Below, piece after piece: positions 1 to 12,199 of a stretch of 64,000 nucleotides of DNA. Each line of letters opens with the position of its first letter. Positions within the stretch are counted from its first letter, which is position 1. Made by a program: the position numbers and the translations under genes. The stretch comes from Talinum fruticosum (lineage: Eukaryota; Streptophyta; Magnoliopsida; Caryophyllales; Talinaceae): contig JAITYX010000004.1 in the NCBI GenBank assembly GCA_021018815.1, positions 7,134,001 through 7,198,000 on the forward strand, in the 5' to 3' direction. Under the pieces are notes generated by a model. That model was not told the DNA's origin and did not search any database. It saw only the letters and a list, made by a program, of their open reading frames with translations.

Positions 1-1871
1 ACTAACTATGCATGAAACTATAAAACTTAAATTTTGACATTAATTTTATATTTTCTTGATATTTTCTTACAATTAAAACAATAAATATTGTAAAATCAAA
101 AAATAATCCGACATGTAATTAAGCACTGTGAAACCGAGGGGACTCATGCAGTGCTTAACGGCAAAATCATGGAGTGGAACATATTTTATTGCAAACAACA
201 GAGATAATAACTCCAGAAAAATAAATAAACTAATAATTTCTATCTACCATATTCCAACCACAACTCTACGCGTCATATGAATAATGACGAAAGAGTAGAT
301 CTTAGACTAACCTACACGACTACAAATAGAATGGAGTTCTTAATGCGGCTTTGAATAATGCAAGTAGTTACATTATACATATGCTGAATAATTGTTTTTC
401 TTAATTTGTTTCTTTGACAATAGACCACCTAGAAATGCTAGTTTTCATGGCAGGATTGTGAAGTTGTTGAATTAAGACAAATATTTAATAATATTGCCTG
501 CATGAAGCAACGATGACCCATTAGATTATTGGCCCAAGGTGAGGAGAGGGGGCAACAAAATGGATGTTTTTGAATGAAACACTTAGCCGCTACTCTTAAT
601 AGAGAAAAAGACAAAGGCAAGGGGTGGAACAAAAGCATAAAAGCAAAAAATAGCACACTAGACAAGTCATATGTAGCATTCATATGTACATTAGGAGTGG
701 TTGCAAATGAACTCATATTAATTAGCAGCTATTTTAGTTTGACAACTCTTTTGAAATGAACTTGGCACGGCAAGCACCTAAAATGGAAATCAACGCGTTA
801 CAGCTTTGTTTCTGTTGTATACCATTTTCCTGTTTTGTTCTTTTTTGGTAACATAAAACAGAGGTTGGCTTCTAACCCTTCTCGCTGACTATGAAGGAGT
901 CATGTAACGAGATCAATGAAAATAACAACGCTAAGTTTTTAATGTAATTTAAACTCATAATTTATTCATAAATATTTTAAAGAATTATATTAAATCATTT
1001 TATTGTTTCCGTAAAATTAGCCTATTACAGGTCCTTATAAGTCTCTCTCATGCAGGAGGCAGGTAAGGAGATCAAACGAAAATTAAAACGTCATATCTTT
1101 AATAGAATTTAAACTCACAATTTGTTCATAAATATTTTTCAAATATTACACTAAAACACCTCTTTAATAGTTTACATTTTTTCCCATTCCACAAATATAG
1201 TAAATAACACAAATATATATAATAACAAAAATATATATAACAACATAAATTTTGAAGTGAAAAAAATAATGAACCCCCTCTTTGGTAGCCTTTTTCCCCT
1301 GATACAAACTTTTACCTGAGATTGTTCATGACAGTATTATAATGAGAAAGGTTCTTATGAGATTATTTTTAGAGATTTTATGTTAATTATTAACTTATTC
1401 TAAAGTAATATTTTAATTTATGATGAACAAAATAATAATCTATGTAATTTAATGAAAAATCACCTTAAATATATCCGAGTTCTTACCCGATCATTTTTTA
1501 TTTTATGCTAATTAATAACGTATTTTAAAATAATATTTTAATTTACGGTGATCAAAATAATAATCCGTGTAATTGAATAAAAGTAACCCGATTATCGGTA
1601 ACACCCCGGGTGATGATAGAGTAGAGCATTCCAGAAACAAAAGCATGCCCTTGACGGCAGAATTTACTGAAACATACTTCTAGAAGAGCAAGGCACATGG
1701 TGTAAAAGGGGGAAATGCACAAAAACTGAAGAAGCCTAAAGCGCAGATAGTTTCTAAATCACAAAGAACAATTTGAACAAACCCCCACCGAAAACAGGGC
1801 AAACGGCAATTGATTAACGCTAAATCGAGGTAGAAAAATCCGAGAAATTAAAGTGGAATGAAGAAGCAAAC
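1..1871 (-). other. Probable intron 1 of the C2-domain gene, AT-rich, no exon seen
   Basis: This stretch lies downstream of the donor site of the C2-domain exon at 1872-1997 on the minus strand, so it should be intron. I searched the minus strand for the next expected C2 piece (a lysine-rich strand after the conserved GKQ) and did not see it. The sequence is AT-rich, with two similar blocks near 900-1170 and two near 1320-1600 that look like imperfect direct duplications. The open frames here are short and have no recognisable domain. The intron may therefore be at least 1.87 kb, with the remaining exons outside the window. Confidence 0.45.
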
Positions 1872-1997
1872 CTGTTTTCCGAGACGAACGATGACGTAAG
1901 GATCACTGCTCTTGATATCGCGAATGGCGAGATTGATGCCCCTTTCGATGCGAATTCGGAGCAGACCCATCGCGTTTCCTATCGGATTCACCGCCAT
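1872..1997 (-). CDS. C2-domain (CAR-like) protein, first coding exon only
   Basis: The exon encodes 42 residues from ATG at 1997 and ends in phase 0 at a clear donor (CAG|GTTTGC). The peptide contains GLLRIRIERGINLAIRDI and SSDPYVIVRLGKQ. This is the first half of a single plant C2 domain of the type found in the C2-domain ABA-related (CAR) proteins, which bind phospholipid with calcium and recruit ABA receptors to the plasma membrane. The DPY segment is the calcium loop 1 region. An in-frame ATG also lies 45 bases upstream (at 2042), but CAR proteins have very short N-termini, so 1997 or the internal Met ten codons in is more likely. The rest of the gene is beyond position 1. The family call is good; which CAR member it is cannot be told from one exon. 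Confidence 0.75.
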
Positions 1998-2180
1998 TTT
2001 CCCCTTTCTTCCCAGCTTCACTCCTTGACTCACAAAACACACGCACAGAGAGAGAGAGAGAGAGAGAGAAGAACAATTGGAGCTTAGTTTGAAGTTGAAT
2101 TGAGGAGAGAGAGTGGAAGATCCAGGCTAGGTTTCAGGTTGAGGTAGCGTGAAATTGCTCTGTGTTTTTTTTTTTTTCCT
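1998..2180 (-). promoter_or_regulatory. 5' leader of the C2-domain gene with GA/CT tract
   Basis: Immediately upstream of the C2 exon (minus strand) there is a GA-dinucleotide run at about 2047-2070, which reads as CT on the coding strand, and a T-run at 2166-2177. CT-rich tracts near the start site are common in plant 5' leaders. I could not place a TATA box or a transcription start with confidence. Confidence 0.4.
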
Positions 2181-2476
2181 CTCAAAGGGGTTTGCTTGGG
2201 TTTGGCTTCTCCATCCGTTGAGGCAGACATGACTCATGATCACAATTTATAATAAGAGCCTAAGAGGGCCTCGCAGTAGGCCCCACACTGTCAAGAACTC
2301 TATGGAGAAGTGGCCCGTGGTTCCTCACGCGCTCCTCTGACTCCTTTATTTATTACACGCCCCTAAACAAACGGTGGTTGTTCTATTTTACCCCTACATT
2401 TAAAAACTTACATTCAAAAACAAAAAAAAAAAATAATATAATTACTGCAAAATAGTAAGCAAGCAATCCTAATAAC

Positions 2477-2513
<37 letters not shown>

Positions 2514-3180
2514 TTTAATCTCTGTCGTTAATATTAATATTTTTAAAATTAAAAATCTACTATATATTTATAAGACTTTGATAAATATATATCAAATTAG
2601 ATTTTTATAGTCTTGTTTGAGAGATATATATATCAAATCAGATTTTCTTAATTGTGTTTGGTTATCAAAATCTCTCATTAATAAAATGGAATCATAAAGA
2701 AAAAGAAAGTTATATTTCATAGTTGTTAACAATAGTAGAATCAGTAGGATTAGGAGGTTATTTGTGATCTTCCTCCCTCTTTCTCTCCGACAAATACAAT
2801 TCTCAATCCAATACCCAATTTGATTGTGTTCGATTGAAGAGCTTTATCACCGAAAAAATGGGGATCTACAAGGGCTCTAATCCAAGGGTGGGATCAGAAA
2901 TTGTCCGAAAAATGATCACTTCTCGTTGGAATTAATGAAGGACGAGCATAAAGTCATATTCTATTTAGCTTTAATTTACGAGGTTCCTATAACTCCTTAC
3001 CTCTCTTTACAACTTTCTACAACTCATTACAGTTTTTCTTATAATTTCTTACAGACTTCTTACGGCCTTATAACTCCTTACAATTAAATGGAACATGAAG
3101 GGAGGAGTCGAGAGACTTATGGCGTTCTTCCTTTTCTTCGATTTTGGTGTTGAGTTAGAGGGAGAGTGTTATATCCAAAC

Positions 3181-4478
3181 TAAACCTGGCAAAAACTAAC
3201 TCAACAAAAACTAATCCAACCCAAAAACCCGATTCGAACTTGCTCGAAAAATTTTCGATTTCTCGACTATTTTATCGACCCGAACCCAAAAAAATTGAAT
3301 CCAAAAATTCCACAAATTAGTGGGTCAAACTCGACCGCAATCCATTCGACCCATTGGGCCAAGGCAATGAAACAACAAATTTAACTTTGTGGCTTGTTGA
3401 TCGAATGTTTTATGCCCATTACATGATTTTCTTTCATTTTATCACTCATTTAGTAATGGTTATTTATTAGATCATATCACTTGAAGAGATGCTACATAGT
3501 TATCATAATAATTTATAAACAAACACTAATACTATTTCCTTTCTCATAAAAAAAATATTATATATAAAATTATACATAGTAAAATTTCAACAAAATAAGT
3601 ATGAATTCAAATAGCGTAATATATGAAAGATTTATAAGTGATATTGTTATATTTTTTATGAATTAAATATGCATATGTGTTTTATTATAGAAATAATATC
3701 ACTATAATAATGTAAAATTTTGATGTTATAATTAAAATAAATAATTTTAGTTTATTAAAAATCTCTAAATCTCATTTATTTTATTCTCATACAACTTTAC
3801 TTGAACAATATAGTGTATAGGATAGACAATAAGTTAGGTTAAGACAGAGTCAACTTTTTCCCAGATGAATAACATAGGTCGGTTGAGTCGACCTATGTCA
3901 ACTCTTTGGGTTAGTTGAGTCGATTGAGACTAACTTGTTTCTCAATATTTTAAAAAATGAAGGAAATATGCATAAAAATCTCATTATAATATTAATATTT
4001 TTTACTTATAAATTATTGATAGTAAATTTAACTAAGTGTAATATGTGAATTAGTATAATAGAAGAGATGAAATATACATCAAAATCTTAAACAAGCCATC
4101 AATAATTCATTATCCAACTCATTATTAATCCAACCTTTCATTAACCTTATTTAAACGGGTCAAGCATTCAAGTCGCTCGACTCAATGGGTCATTCACGTA
4201 AATGCCATAATGAAAGTTTTGAATATTTTTTAATTTTCTTTTAGAATACACAAATACTATGTTTTTCATATAATCGTGGGCAATTTTAAGCAAAAATACA
4301 TCGAGTTTTTATAATTGACAAAAAAATTAACCGACAAAAAGGCGCTCTCAACTCCGTATAACTTGATATATGACTTCACGTATTTTACCCGAACTTGAAA
4401 TACACCCAATCTGTATTTTACACTAATTCGAATACACCCGACCTGTATTTAACTCGTTCGCGCGAATTGACAAGTCTA
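3181..4478. mobile_element. hAT-type non-autonomous element with perfect 8-bp target duplication
   Basis: The element starts TAAACCTGGCAA and ends in the near reverse complement of that (TTGACAAGTCTA). It is flanked on both sides by the identical octamer ATCCAAAC (3173-3180 and 4479-4486). Eight-base duplications and this style of short inverted end are characteristic of hAT transposons. The 1,298-bp interior is AT-rich with several GGGTC/GACCC-like words near each end and no long frame, so it is non-autonomous. It sits inside the long-inverted-repeat element. Confidence 0.8.
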
Positions 4479-5212
4479 ATCCAAACACTACCTAATTAGA
4501 AATCAAATTTTTGTATTTATTAAGATTAATAAAAATAGACTTATGATTAAATTAAAATTATCACATTGAATAATGGTTAAGATTAAATAATGTCGTTATT
4601 GCCATGCGTACAACCACAATTGTGATAGTTACCAGGGTTGTTATTTTACGTCAATTACTATACCTACACTCTTTAATACAAATAATATTGTATGTTGGAT
4701 AAATCAATTCATCCACCCCTCCACAAAACAAACCACCGTCCTCTAGACTTGCCGGTCACTTGTTTGTTTCCATGAAAAATTGTAAATCAGTAGACCTAGG
4801 TTGCCACGAGAAGCATAGATGGTTATGAATGGTGGTGGGAAGAAAGGTCATTTTTTGTCGGAAAACTCACCGGAAACAATGAAACAATGTAAGATCCGAG
4901 AGGTCGGGATCTGATTGTTTGTCGTGGTTAGCGGGTGTCGCCGATAATAGACAAATTAGTGGACAACGGTAAATTTTGGCCGACAACTGTTGGAAAGAAT
5001 TGAGGTCACGAGGCGAGGTTTGGGGAGATTACTGTTCACAACTATAAATTATAAATTTCTCTGTCTAATATGACTTCATTTAATTAATATGATTTTATTT
5101 AATTAATGGAGATTTTGGTATCCAAACAAGACCTAAAAAATCTAATTTCATATACATTCATCAAAGTAAAGTAGATTTTTATTTTTAAAAATTATAAATA
5201 TTAACGATAAAG

Positions 5213-5213
<1 letters not shown>

Positions 5214-5262
<49 letters not shown>
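5214..5262. repeat. (TA)n microsatellite
   Basis: About 24 uninterrupted TA units lie inside the right terminal inverted repeat of the 2374-5347 element. A shorter TA tract occupies the matching place in the left repeat at about 2481-2507. Confidence 0.9.
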
Positions 5263-5264
<2 letters not shown>

Positions 5265-5390
5265 TCGTGTGGTTACATTATTTTACAAAATTACAGCAAT
5301 CATATTACTTTTTTATTTTTGAATGTAGGGGTATAATAGAACAACCATATTATGATTATAAAAAAACAAATTTTTTATCTTGAACTTATG

Positions 5391-8300
5391 TTAAGAACCG
5401 ATACAACAGTGTTAGATGAACAAAAATTAGTATTACATTTATGTAATATTTTATTGTAATTATAATTATTTTGCTGATTTTTGGACATTTAACTTATAAA
5501 TCTATCCCCAATTAAGAATTTTTTTGGTCTTAACTCAACGCTCCCATCATTAGGCTATTTTAAGTGAGCAATGCAAAGATATTGAATAAAAATTAGGCTT
5601 AGGTTCATTCAATGATGACCTTTTCCAATTTGATCAACATTCAAATATATAGAGTTCATCTAGTGAAGTTATATACTATGTTTCAAATTTGATTGAGTCT
5701 TACTTATTTAAATTTATGCATTTCTTCCAATTGTTTGACTTATATTTAAATAACTTTTATCAAAATCCGATATCTAAAATAAACCTAAAATCATTCATAA
5801 TAACAATAACAACACTACCATAAAATATGAGTCTCTTAACATAATTCAAGTTTGTTCGTTTTAACGTCTATAAATATTAATCGATGGTAACCGCTAATCT
5901 TAATTACCAATAAATGTTAATTATCGTTAATTACAATCGATGATAACCGCTAATCATAAACACTTAAATGTGCGAACCATAAAATAAAGAAAGTTTGAAA
6001 TTATGATAAGTAAAGATTATGATTATGAATAGGATGTAGATTCGGTGAAACCGCATTCATATCCATATCTTTCGTTTACTCAACTTCATGTCATTCATCC
6101 ACATCAATATCAATTTATAATTAGCGGTTAGCAGTAAGTAATTAGAGGACCTGTTTGTTTCAATATTTGTAACTAGTTATGATTAATTATTAATTAATGG
6201 TTATAAGGGTTATCAATGATTATTTGTGTTATTTGTAGTTACGACTTAAAAATTAGCGGTTATTAATGGTAAAATGTTAACAGTTTTTAGCGGTTATTAT
6301 ATTTATAAGCACTTTCAATTCGAAAGGGATTACACCGTTAATTAAAACAAAAAAAAAATTGAAACGAATAGGCTATCAACTCAATTAATAATTATATTAT
6401 ATAATCCATATCCGCATATCATCCAATTAGAATTGCACATATTTATCTATTTCAAAATTAGATAGGTTGGAGCAAATATCATCAACTCAATGCACTTGAT
6501 TTTTTAAAAATAAAAATAATTTGTTAAATAGTTTTTAAAAGAAAGTATAAAGTTTCTGTCCTAGTCAATAGTAGTTTGAATTTTCCGTAGACTAGGATGA
6601 TTAGTCAACGGAAAATTCAAACTACTATTTACTACGATAGAAATCCATTCTTATCTTTATACTTTTGTTTTAAAAAAAATATTATTTAAGAATTATTTTT
6701 GTTTTTTAAAAATCAACTGCATTGAGTTGATATTTCGCCCAACCTATCTAAATTTGAAATAGATAAATATGTGTAAGTCTAATTGAATGACATGTGGATA
6801 TGGACTATATAATATAATTATTAAGTGGCTGATGGCTTTTCACATAAATGTTTTTTTTATAATTTATTTTAACCAATAGTACAATTTCTTTTGACTTGTG
6901 AATGGTTATAAACAATGATAACTGTTAAAAGCTGCTAATCATTTTATCGTTGATAACCGCTAATTTTTAAGTTGTAACTACTGATAACACAAATAATCAT
7001 TGGTAAATTCTGATAACTATTAATTAACAACTAATTATAGCTCGTTACAAATGTTGAAATGAACAGATCCTCTAATACTAACTGTTAACCGCTAGTTACA
7101 AATAGATATTGAAGTGGGATGAATGAAATGAAGTTAAGTAAACGGAGTTATGGACATGGATGTGGTTTCACCGAATCTACATCCTATCCAGGCATAATCT
7201 TTACTTATCATAATTTTAAACTTTCTTTATTTTATATATGGTTTGTGCATTTAAATGTTTGTGATTAACGAATATCAACGATTATAATTAGTGGTTATTA
7301 ATATTTATTGTTAGTTATAATTAGCGGTTATCATCGACTAACATTTATAAACGCTAAAATGAACAAACATGAATCATGTTAAGTGACTCATATTAAGTGT
7401 TGTTGTTATTACTAGGGATGATTTTGAGTTTATTTTAAATCTCAAGTTCTGATAAAAATTATTGGAATTAGTCAAACAATATTCCAAGAAATACATAAAT
7501 TTAAATAAATTAGACTCAATCAAATTTGAAACATTGTAGATAACTCATTAGACCAACTATCTATATATTTAAATGTTGATCAAATTGGAAAAGGTCATCA
7601 TTGAATGAAACTAAACATAATTTTAATTCACTCCACTTAAATCAGCCTAATGATGGAAGGTTTGAGTTAAGACCAAAAATATATATATACTAATTGGGAA
7701 TAGTTTTTTTTTTTTTACAAAAAGGAAATCATTAATAAAAAGTTATACAATATATATAAAGATAATTTTCTAATAAGTTTAAATCTAAAATATCAAAACA
7801 GATCTTTATTTGTACAAAATTAATAATAAATATAATTCCATTCATGTCTATATTTGTAACATCTATTTGGCAACAAACCGTGTTTCATCGACTTCATGAA
7901 TATTTCTTTCGCGAACATCAAGGAGTTATTGTATAATTTTATAGAATATATCTCTATGTGATATAATATATCAAATATGAAGGAAACATCACTTTGATCG
8001 AGTCATATGAAATTCCGTTGTTGAAGCATTCTTAACCAAAATGAATGAAAATAATTGATAAAAATATCAAATATGTACATTCCAATCGAAACTATAATAA
8101 AATTTGAACATATTGACAAGAGAAATAACTTGTACAAAGGCGAGAAACAAAACTCTCACAAAAAGGAGAGAAACCTAAACTCTCACAAAAAAAAAAAAAA
8201 CAGAGAAACTCAAACTCTCACAAGAAGATAAAATTTAAAATTTATCCGAAAGAAAATAATAATATCTTTAGATTTTGATTAGATTGAAAACTTGAAGTAA

Positions 8301-8508
8301 AGGGAACTTACCACTTACTATAGTTAAGCCAATACCAACCCCCAACAATTTAAAAAAAATAAATAAAATTAAGGGATATAAAATTAGGATTTAGAGACCC
8401 TAATTGGGGGATAGATTTATAAGCTAATGTTCTAAAATCAGCAAAATATTTATAATTACAATAAAATATTATAAAAACGTAATATTAATTGTTGTATCGG
8501 TTCTTAAA
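5391..8508. repeat. Giant inverted repeat (foldback), arms about 1.2 kb, loop 19 bp
   Basis: The left arm runs 5391-6588 and the right arm 6608-7703 plus about 8415-8508, separated at the centre by only 19 bases. The stem nearest the loop is almost perfect. The outer ends are TTAAGAACCGATACAA on the left and its near complement on the right. The right arm is interrupted by a 696-bp poly(A) retroposon at 7704-8399; removing it makes both arms about 1.2 kb. Both arms carry many copies of the word ACCGCTAAT or its complement, and a hAT-like end (ACCTGTTTGTTTCAA near 6152, mirrored near 7053-7070). No coding frame was seen. If transcribed it would fold into a long double-stranded RNA. Confidence 0.85.
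7704..8399 (-). mobile_element. Poly(A)-tailed retroposon, family A copy 1
   Basis: This 696-bp insertion lies in the right arm of the giant foldback and is absent from the left arm. On the minus strand it begins near 8399 and ends in a poly(A) run (T run 7704-7717 on the plus strand). It is bracketed by an imperfect direct duplication, CTAATTGGGAATAG at 7690-7703 and CTAATTGGGGGATAG at 8400-8414. Poly(A) plus a 14-15 bp duplication is the signature of target-primed retroposition (LINE-mobilised). The body has no reverse-transcriptase frame. It contains repeated GAGAGTTTGAG-like words. A second copy on the plus strand is split by CACTA 2 (33643-33900 and 40164-40590). Confidence 0.75.
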
Positions 8509-10492
8509 ATAAATTAAGAGCATGTTTGGTCCGATTTATAAAAAACTGTTTTGTTTTTTAAAAGAAATTTTTCTAAAAGTATTTATTGGAGAAGTTTGAA
8601 GTGTTTGGCCTAAATATGGAAGTACTTTTAAATAATGAGTTGTTTGGCCTAAATTTTTTTTTTTTCTAAACTACTACTTATTATTGTATAATTTCTTATC
8701 TTTTTTTATATTATGATTATTATTTAATATTTTTTTATAGGATAATTTTTTTTCAGATCAAGAGATTTTTTTGGTAACAATTAAATCTTATGTATTTCTA
8801 AGAGGTAATATACATATGAAAATTTAGACAAACATAAAATTTAAAATAAAACCTTTAATGAATTAAAATAATTTCATATCTATCAACAATTTGAGAGAGA
8901 GAGATGTATAAAATAAATACATAATTGAGTATAATGTAAAAGGAAGAGAGAGAAAGAAATGTATGAAATGCTAACAAAATGTAAGAGGAGAGAAAGAGGG
9001 AGGGAGACAAGTGTATATACAAAAGGAAGAAAGAGAACGTGTGAGTAGTTAGCAATTATATAGGATAGGAGAAAGAGTACATAGATAAAAAGCCCCAACT
9101 CATATGTTTTTGAAGGCAATTATTTGAAGAATTATTTTTCAAAAATATTTTTTAATTTTTAAAAAATAATATTTGATTTAATTTCTGTTTTTAAATTTTA
9201 AAAATTGACAATTAAATCAGGTCAAATATCCACTAAAACAGATAAAAATTTATTTTTAAAGTCATTATTATTGCTTTAAAATATTCTTAAGGGAGGTTTA
9301 TATAAAAATTAAAAAAAAAAAACAAAGGGAGTAGGGACCAGCATAGAGATTTGTTGGGGTTTTTATAGTATTATACTATTCCTGGCGTGGCCTGAGGCGG
9401 TTTGGAGTTTTATGGGGGTTGCGAGAGGTTGCACTGCATTTGCATTGCATGCATCAACGACGTATGCTTTGGATTACTAAAAGTATTAGTTTAGGATGTT
9501 GACAGGTTCAGAGAGAGAGAGGGGTGTGGTGTGATTGTGTTGTATTTGGGGTATGATTCTGCTCTATTTCTGTTTCTGACTCATTTTCTGAACCCCAAGA
9601 GTCCAAGTCGGTGATAAATTTTGACTTCGAAATCTGCCCTGCCTCACCTCACCTGCCTCCATAGTCTGTCTATACAGCAATCGATGCTTACTTACTAATT
9701 AATAGCTTTGGCCACCGCTGCCCAGTACTTTTTTAATGATCAGTAGTCTCAAACAGACTAAGTTATACCTTGTAAGGCATCCAAAGCAGATAATAAAAAC
9801 AGTAAGTTACAACACGGTTTAATTACAATATACTTGGTTTCCGGCTTTTTAATACTACATATCAGACACATCTTTAACTGTCTCGTAAAGGATAACGTAA
9901 ATATAACGCCTCAAAATCTTAACTCTACTGGCCACTTTTAATCGGACGATATAAAAGACGTAATTAGTGGGTGATATTTAATGTGACAAATTTTTGATTT
10001 TAGATCGGATTATCTTGTTCGATCATGGGTCTATTTTGATTTTGGGTTACTTTAGGTTTAAGTTACTTTTAATTTCGAGTTACTCAATTCTTTATCCAAT
10101 AAGTTTGTCTTATAAAGATCATTAAATTTGGAGGAAATTGTTTGAATTTGGTCAATTGTCTATTTTAAGTCCACTTTTCAGATTAGTTATTCTGAAAGTT
10201 GGATCCAGTATGCATTTAAGTCACTCAATTCGGTTTTTGCGGCTCAATTTTGTTAGGTCTAGTGGTATCTCTGGCAAAAATAATATTGTGTCAATTGCTA
10301 AGTATCAGTCAATTGTTGTGTTTTCCAACCTAGATGAGTCGCACAACACAAGACATCATATAATACAATTATAATATTTTAATAAAAATAAAAATAAAAG
10401 GATATTAAGTATGAGATATATTAGAGTGCAAAACTTGCACTTAAACTTTCAACCATTATTTTAAAATTTTAGACTCTATCCGGTAATAATAT
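8509..10492. other. Intergenic, AT-rich, no gene recognised
   Basis: I found no supported coding region. The part to about 9330 begins with GAGCATGTTTGGTCCG, which resembles the start of common plant MITEs, but a matching far end was not found. A GA-rich tract at about 8890-9080 produces spurious low-complexity reading frames on the minus strand. The part 9340-9760 is less AT-rich and looks like old single-copy DNA. Confidence 0.5.
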
Positions 10493-10951
10493 TTAGGTTC
10501 CGTTTAATTGTAGGAAAATTAGAAATAAAGAAAAAAGTATAAAAATTAATTTCTTTTCTTTGTTTGAATTAAAGAAAAAGGAGAGAGAAAAAGTTTGATG
10601 AAAAAAATTATGGAAAATTTTCTCAATTTAGTCAATGATATTTTCTTTCCAAAATTGAGAGGAAAATGGAAGGAAAATTTCATAGAGAGAGAGAGAAAGA
10701 GACAAAAAGAGGGCTTCAATTCATTATTTGATTATAAGAAAATAGATTGGAAAGAAAATTTAAATGGAAAAAAGTGATGAGGAAAAAAGTTAAGGAGAAA
10801 TTAATTTTTTTCTTGTGTTTGGTTCATGGAAAAATAGAGGAAAAAAATTATAATAATTTTCCAACCTCTTACACATCCACCACATTGTTATGGAGAGGAG
10901 AAAGAAAATACTCAATAGCATTGATTAATTGTGAGGGAGAGAAAATTCTTA

Positions 10952-11423
10952 GGCTCTATTTGATTTGAAGAAAATAGGTTGGAAAGAAAATTTAAATGGA
11001 AAAAAATTGGCGAGGAAAAAAGTTAAGGGGAAATTAATTTTTTTCTTGTGTTTGGTTCAAGGAAAAATAAACGGAAAAAATTATAATTATTTTCCAACAT
11101 TTTATCCATCCACCACATTGTCATGGAGATGAGAGAGAAAATAGTCAATTGCATTGATTAATTGAGAGGGAGAGAAAATTCTTAATGACCTTTCTTAATA
11201 AAATTCTCTCTCTTTTTTCATTTCTCTTCCTTTGTGAATTTTTTCTTCCATTTTCCTCTCAATTTTGGAAGGAAAATATCATTGACCAAGTTAACAAAAT
11301 TTTCCATGAGTTTTTTCATCAAACTTTTTGTCTCTCATTTTTCTTCAATTCAAACAAGGAAAAGAAATTTATTTTCCACATTTCTTTTCTTTCCTTCTAA
11401 TTTTCTTAGAATCAAATAGAGCC
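10952..11423. mobile_element. Tourist-like MITE inserted in a sibling copy
   Basis: The unit is 472 bp with ends GGCTCTATTTGATT and AATCAAATAGAGCC, flanked by TTA at 10949-10951 and 11424-11426. The bases on either side join into the internal sequence of another copy of the same family, so this is an insertion of one family member into another. Confidence 0.75.
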
Positions 11424-11645
11424 TTAATGACCTTTCTTAATAGAATTCTCTTTCTTTGTGAATTTTTTCTTTCATTTTCCTCTTAATTTTGGAAGGAAAA
11501 TATAATTGACCAAATTGACAAAATTTTCCATGAGTTTATCAAACTTTTTTTCTCTCCTTTGTTCTTCAATTCAAATGAGGGAAAAAAATCATTTTTCACA
11601 TTTTTTTCTTTCCTTCTAATTTTCTTAGAATCAAATATAGCATAT

Positions 11646-12119
11646 GCTCTATTTGATTTGAAGAAAATAGGTTGGAAAGAAAATTTAAATGAAAAAAAGT
11701 AATGAGGAAAAAAAGTTAAGGGAAAATTAATTTTTTTCTTGTGTTTGATTCAAGGAAAAATAGAGGGAAAAAAGTATAATCATTTTCCAACTTTTTACCC
11801 ATCACTATATTATTATGGAGAAGAGAGAGAAAATACTCAATAACATTGATTAATTGAGAGGAAAGAGAAAATTCTTAATGACCTTTCTTAATAGAATTCT
11901 CTCTCTTTTCTCCATTTCTTTCTCTTTATGAATTTTTTCTTCCATTTTCCTCTCAATTTTGGAACGAAAATATCATTGATCAAATTGATAAAATTTTCCA
12001 TGAGTTTTTCCATCAAACTTTTTTTCTCTCCTTTTTTCTTCAATACAAACAAGGAAAAGAAATTCATTTTTCACATATTTTTTTCTTTCTTTTTAATTTT
12101 CTTAGAATTAAATAGAGCC
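11646..12119. mobile_element. Tourist-like MITE, third copy
   Basis: The unit is about 474 bp with GCTCTATTTGATT at the left and AATAGAGCC at the right, followed by TTA at 12120-12122. Its body is closely similar to 10952-11423. The left duplication is degenerate (TAT). Confidence 0.65.
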
Positions 12120-12199
12120 TTACTTTTTTTTTCCTCCTTATTTTTTTTCTATTTTAAATTTCTTTCCAACCTATTTTCTTATAATCAAATAGAGCCTTA

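Larger units (their letters stand above)
2374..5347. mobile_element. 3-kb element with ~300-bp terminal inverted repeats (MULE-like?)
   Basis: The left end begins GTGGTTGTTCTATTTTACCC near 2374 and the right end ends in its near reverse complement near 5347. The similarity continues inward for about 300 bp on each side, including an AT microsatellite at the same relative position in both arms (about 2481-2507 and 5214-5262) and the stretch reading GTCTTGTTTG. Long inverted termini of this length are typical of Mutator-like or foldback elements. No transposase frame was found inside, and a clean target duplication could not be identified, so the superfamily is an inference. A hAT-type element (3181-4478) is inserted inside it. 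Confidence 0.6.
10496..12196. mobile_element. Nested cluster of Tourist-like (PIF/Harbinger) MITEs
   Basis: The block is flanked by TTA on both sides (10493-10495 and 12197-12199) and begins GGTTCCGTTTAATT, ending AATCAAATAGAGCC. Inside, the same end sequence GGCTCTATTTGATT or its complement recurs several times. One inner copy (10952-11423) also has TTA duplications and sits in the middle of another copy at the word GAGAAAATTC|TTA|ATGACC. Another copy is at 11646-12119. The interior of each unit is itself palindromic, AT-rich and non-coding. A TTA target duplication and GG..CC ends fit Tourist-like MITEs. Confidence 0.7.

Noticed and set aside
8855..9119. Two overlapping minus-strand frames rich in Leu/Phe/Ser
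   Set aside because: They arise from a GA-rich tract read in reverse; low complexity, no splice or start context.
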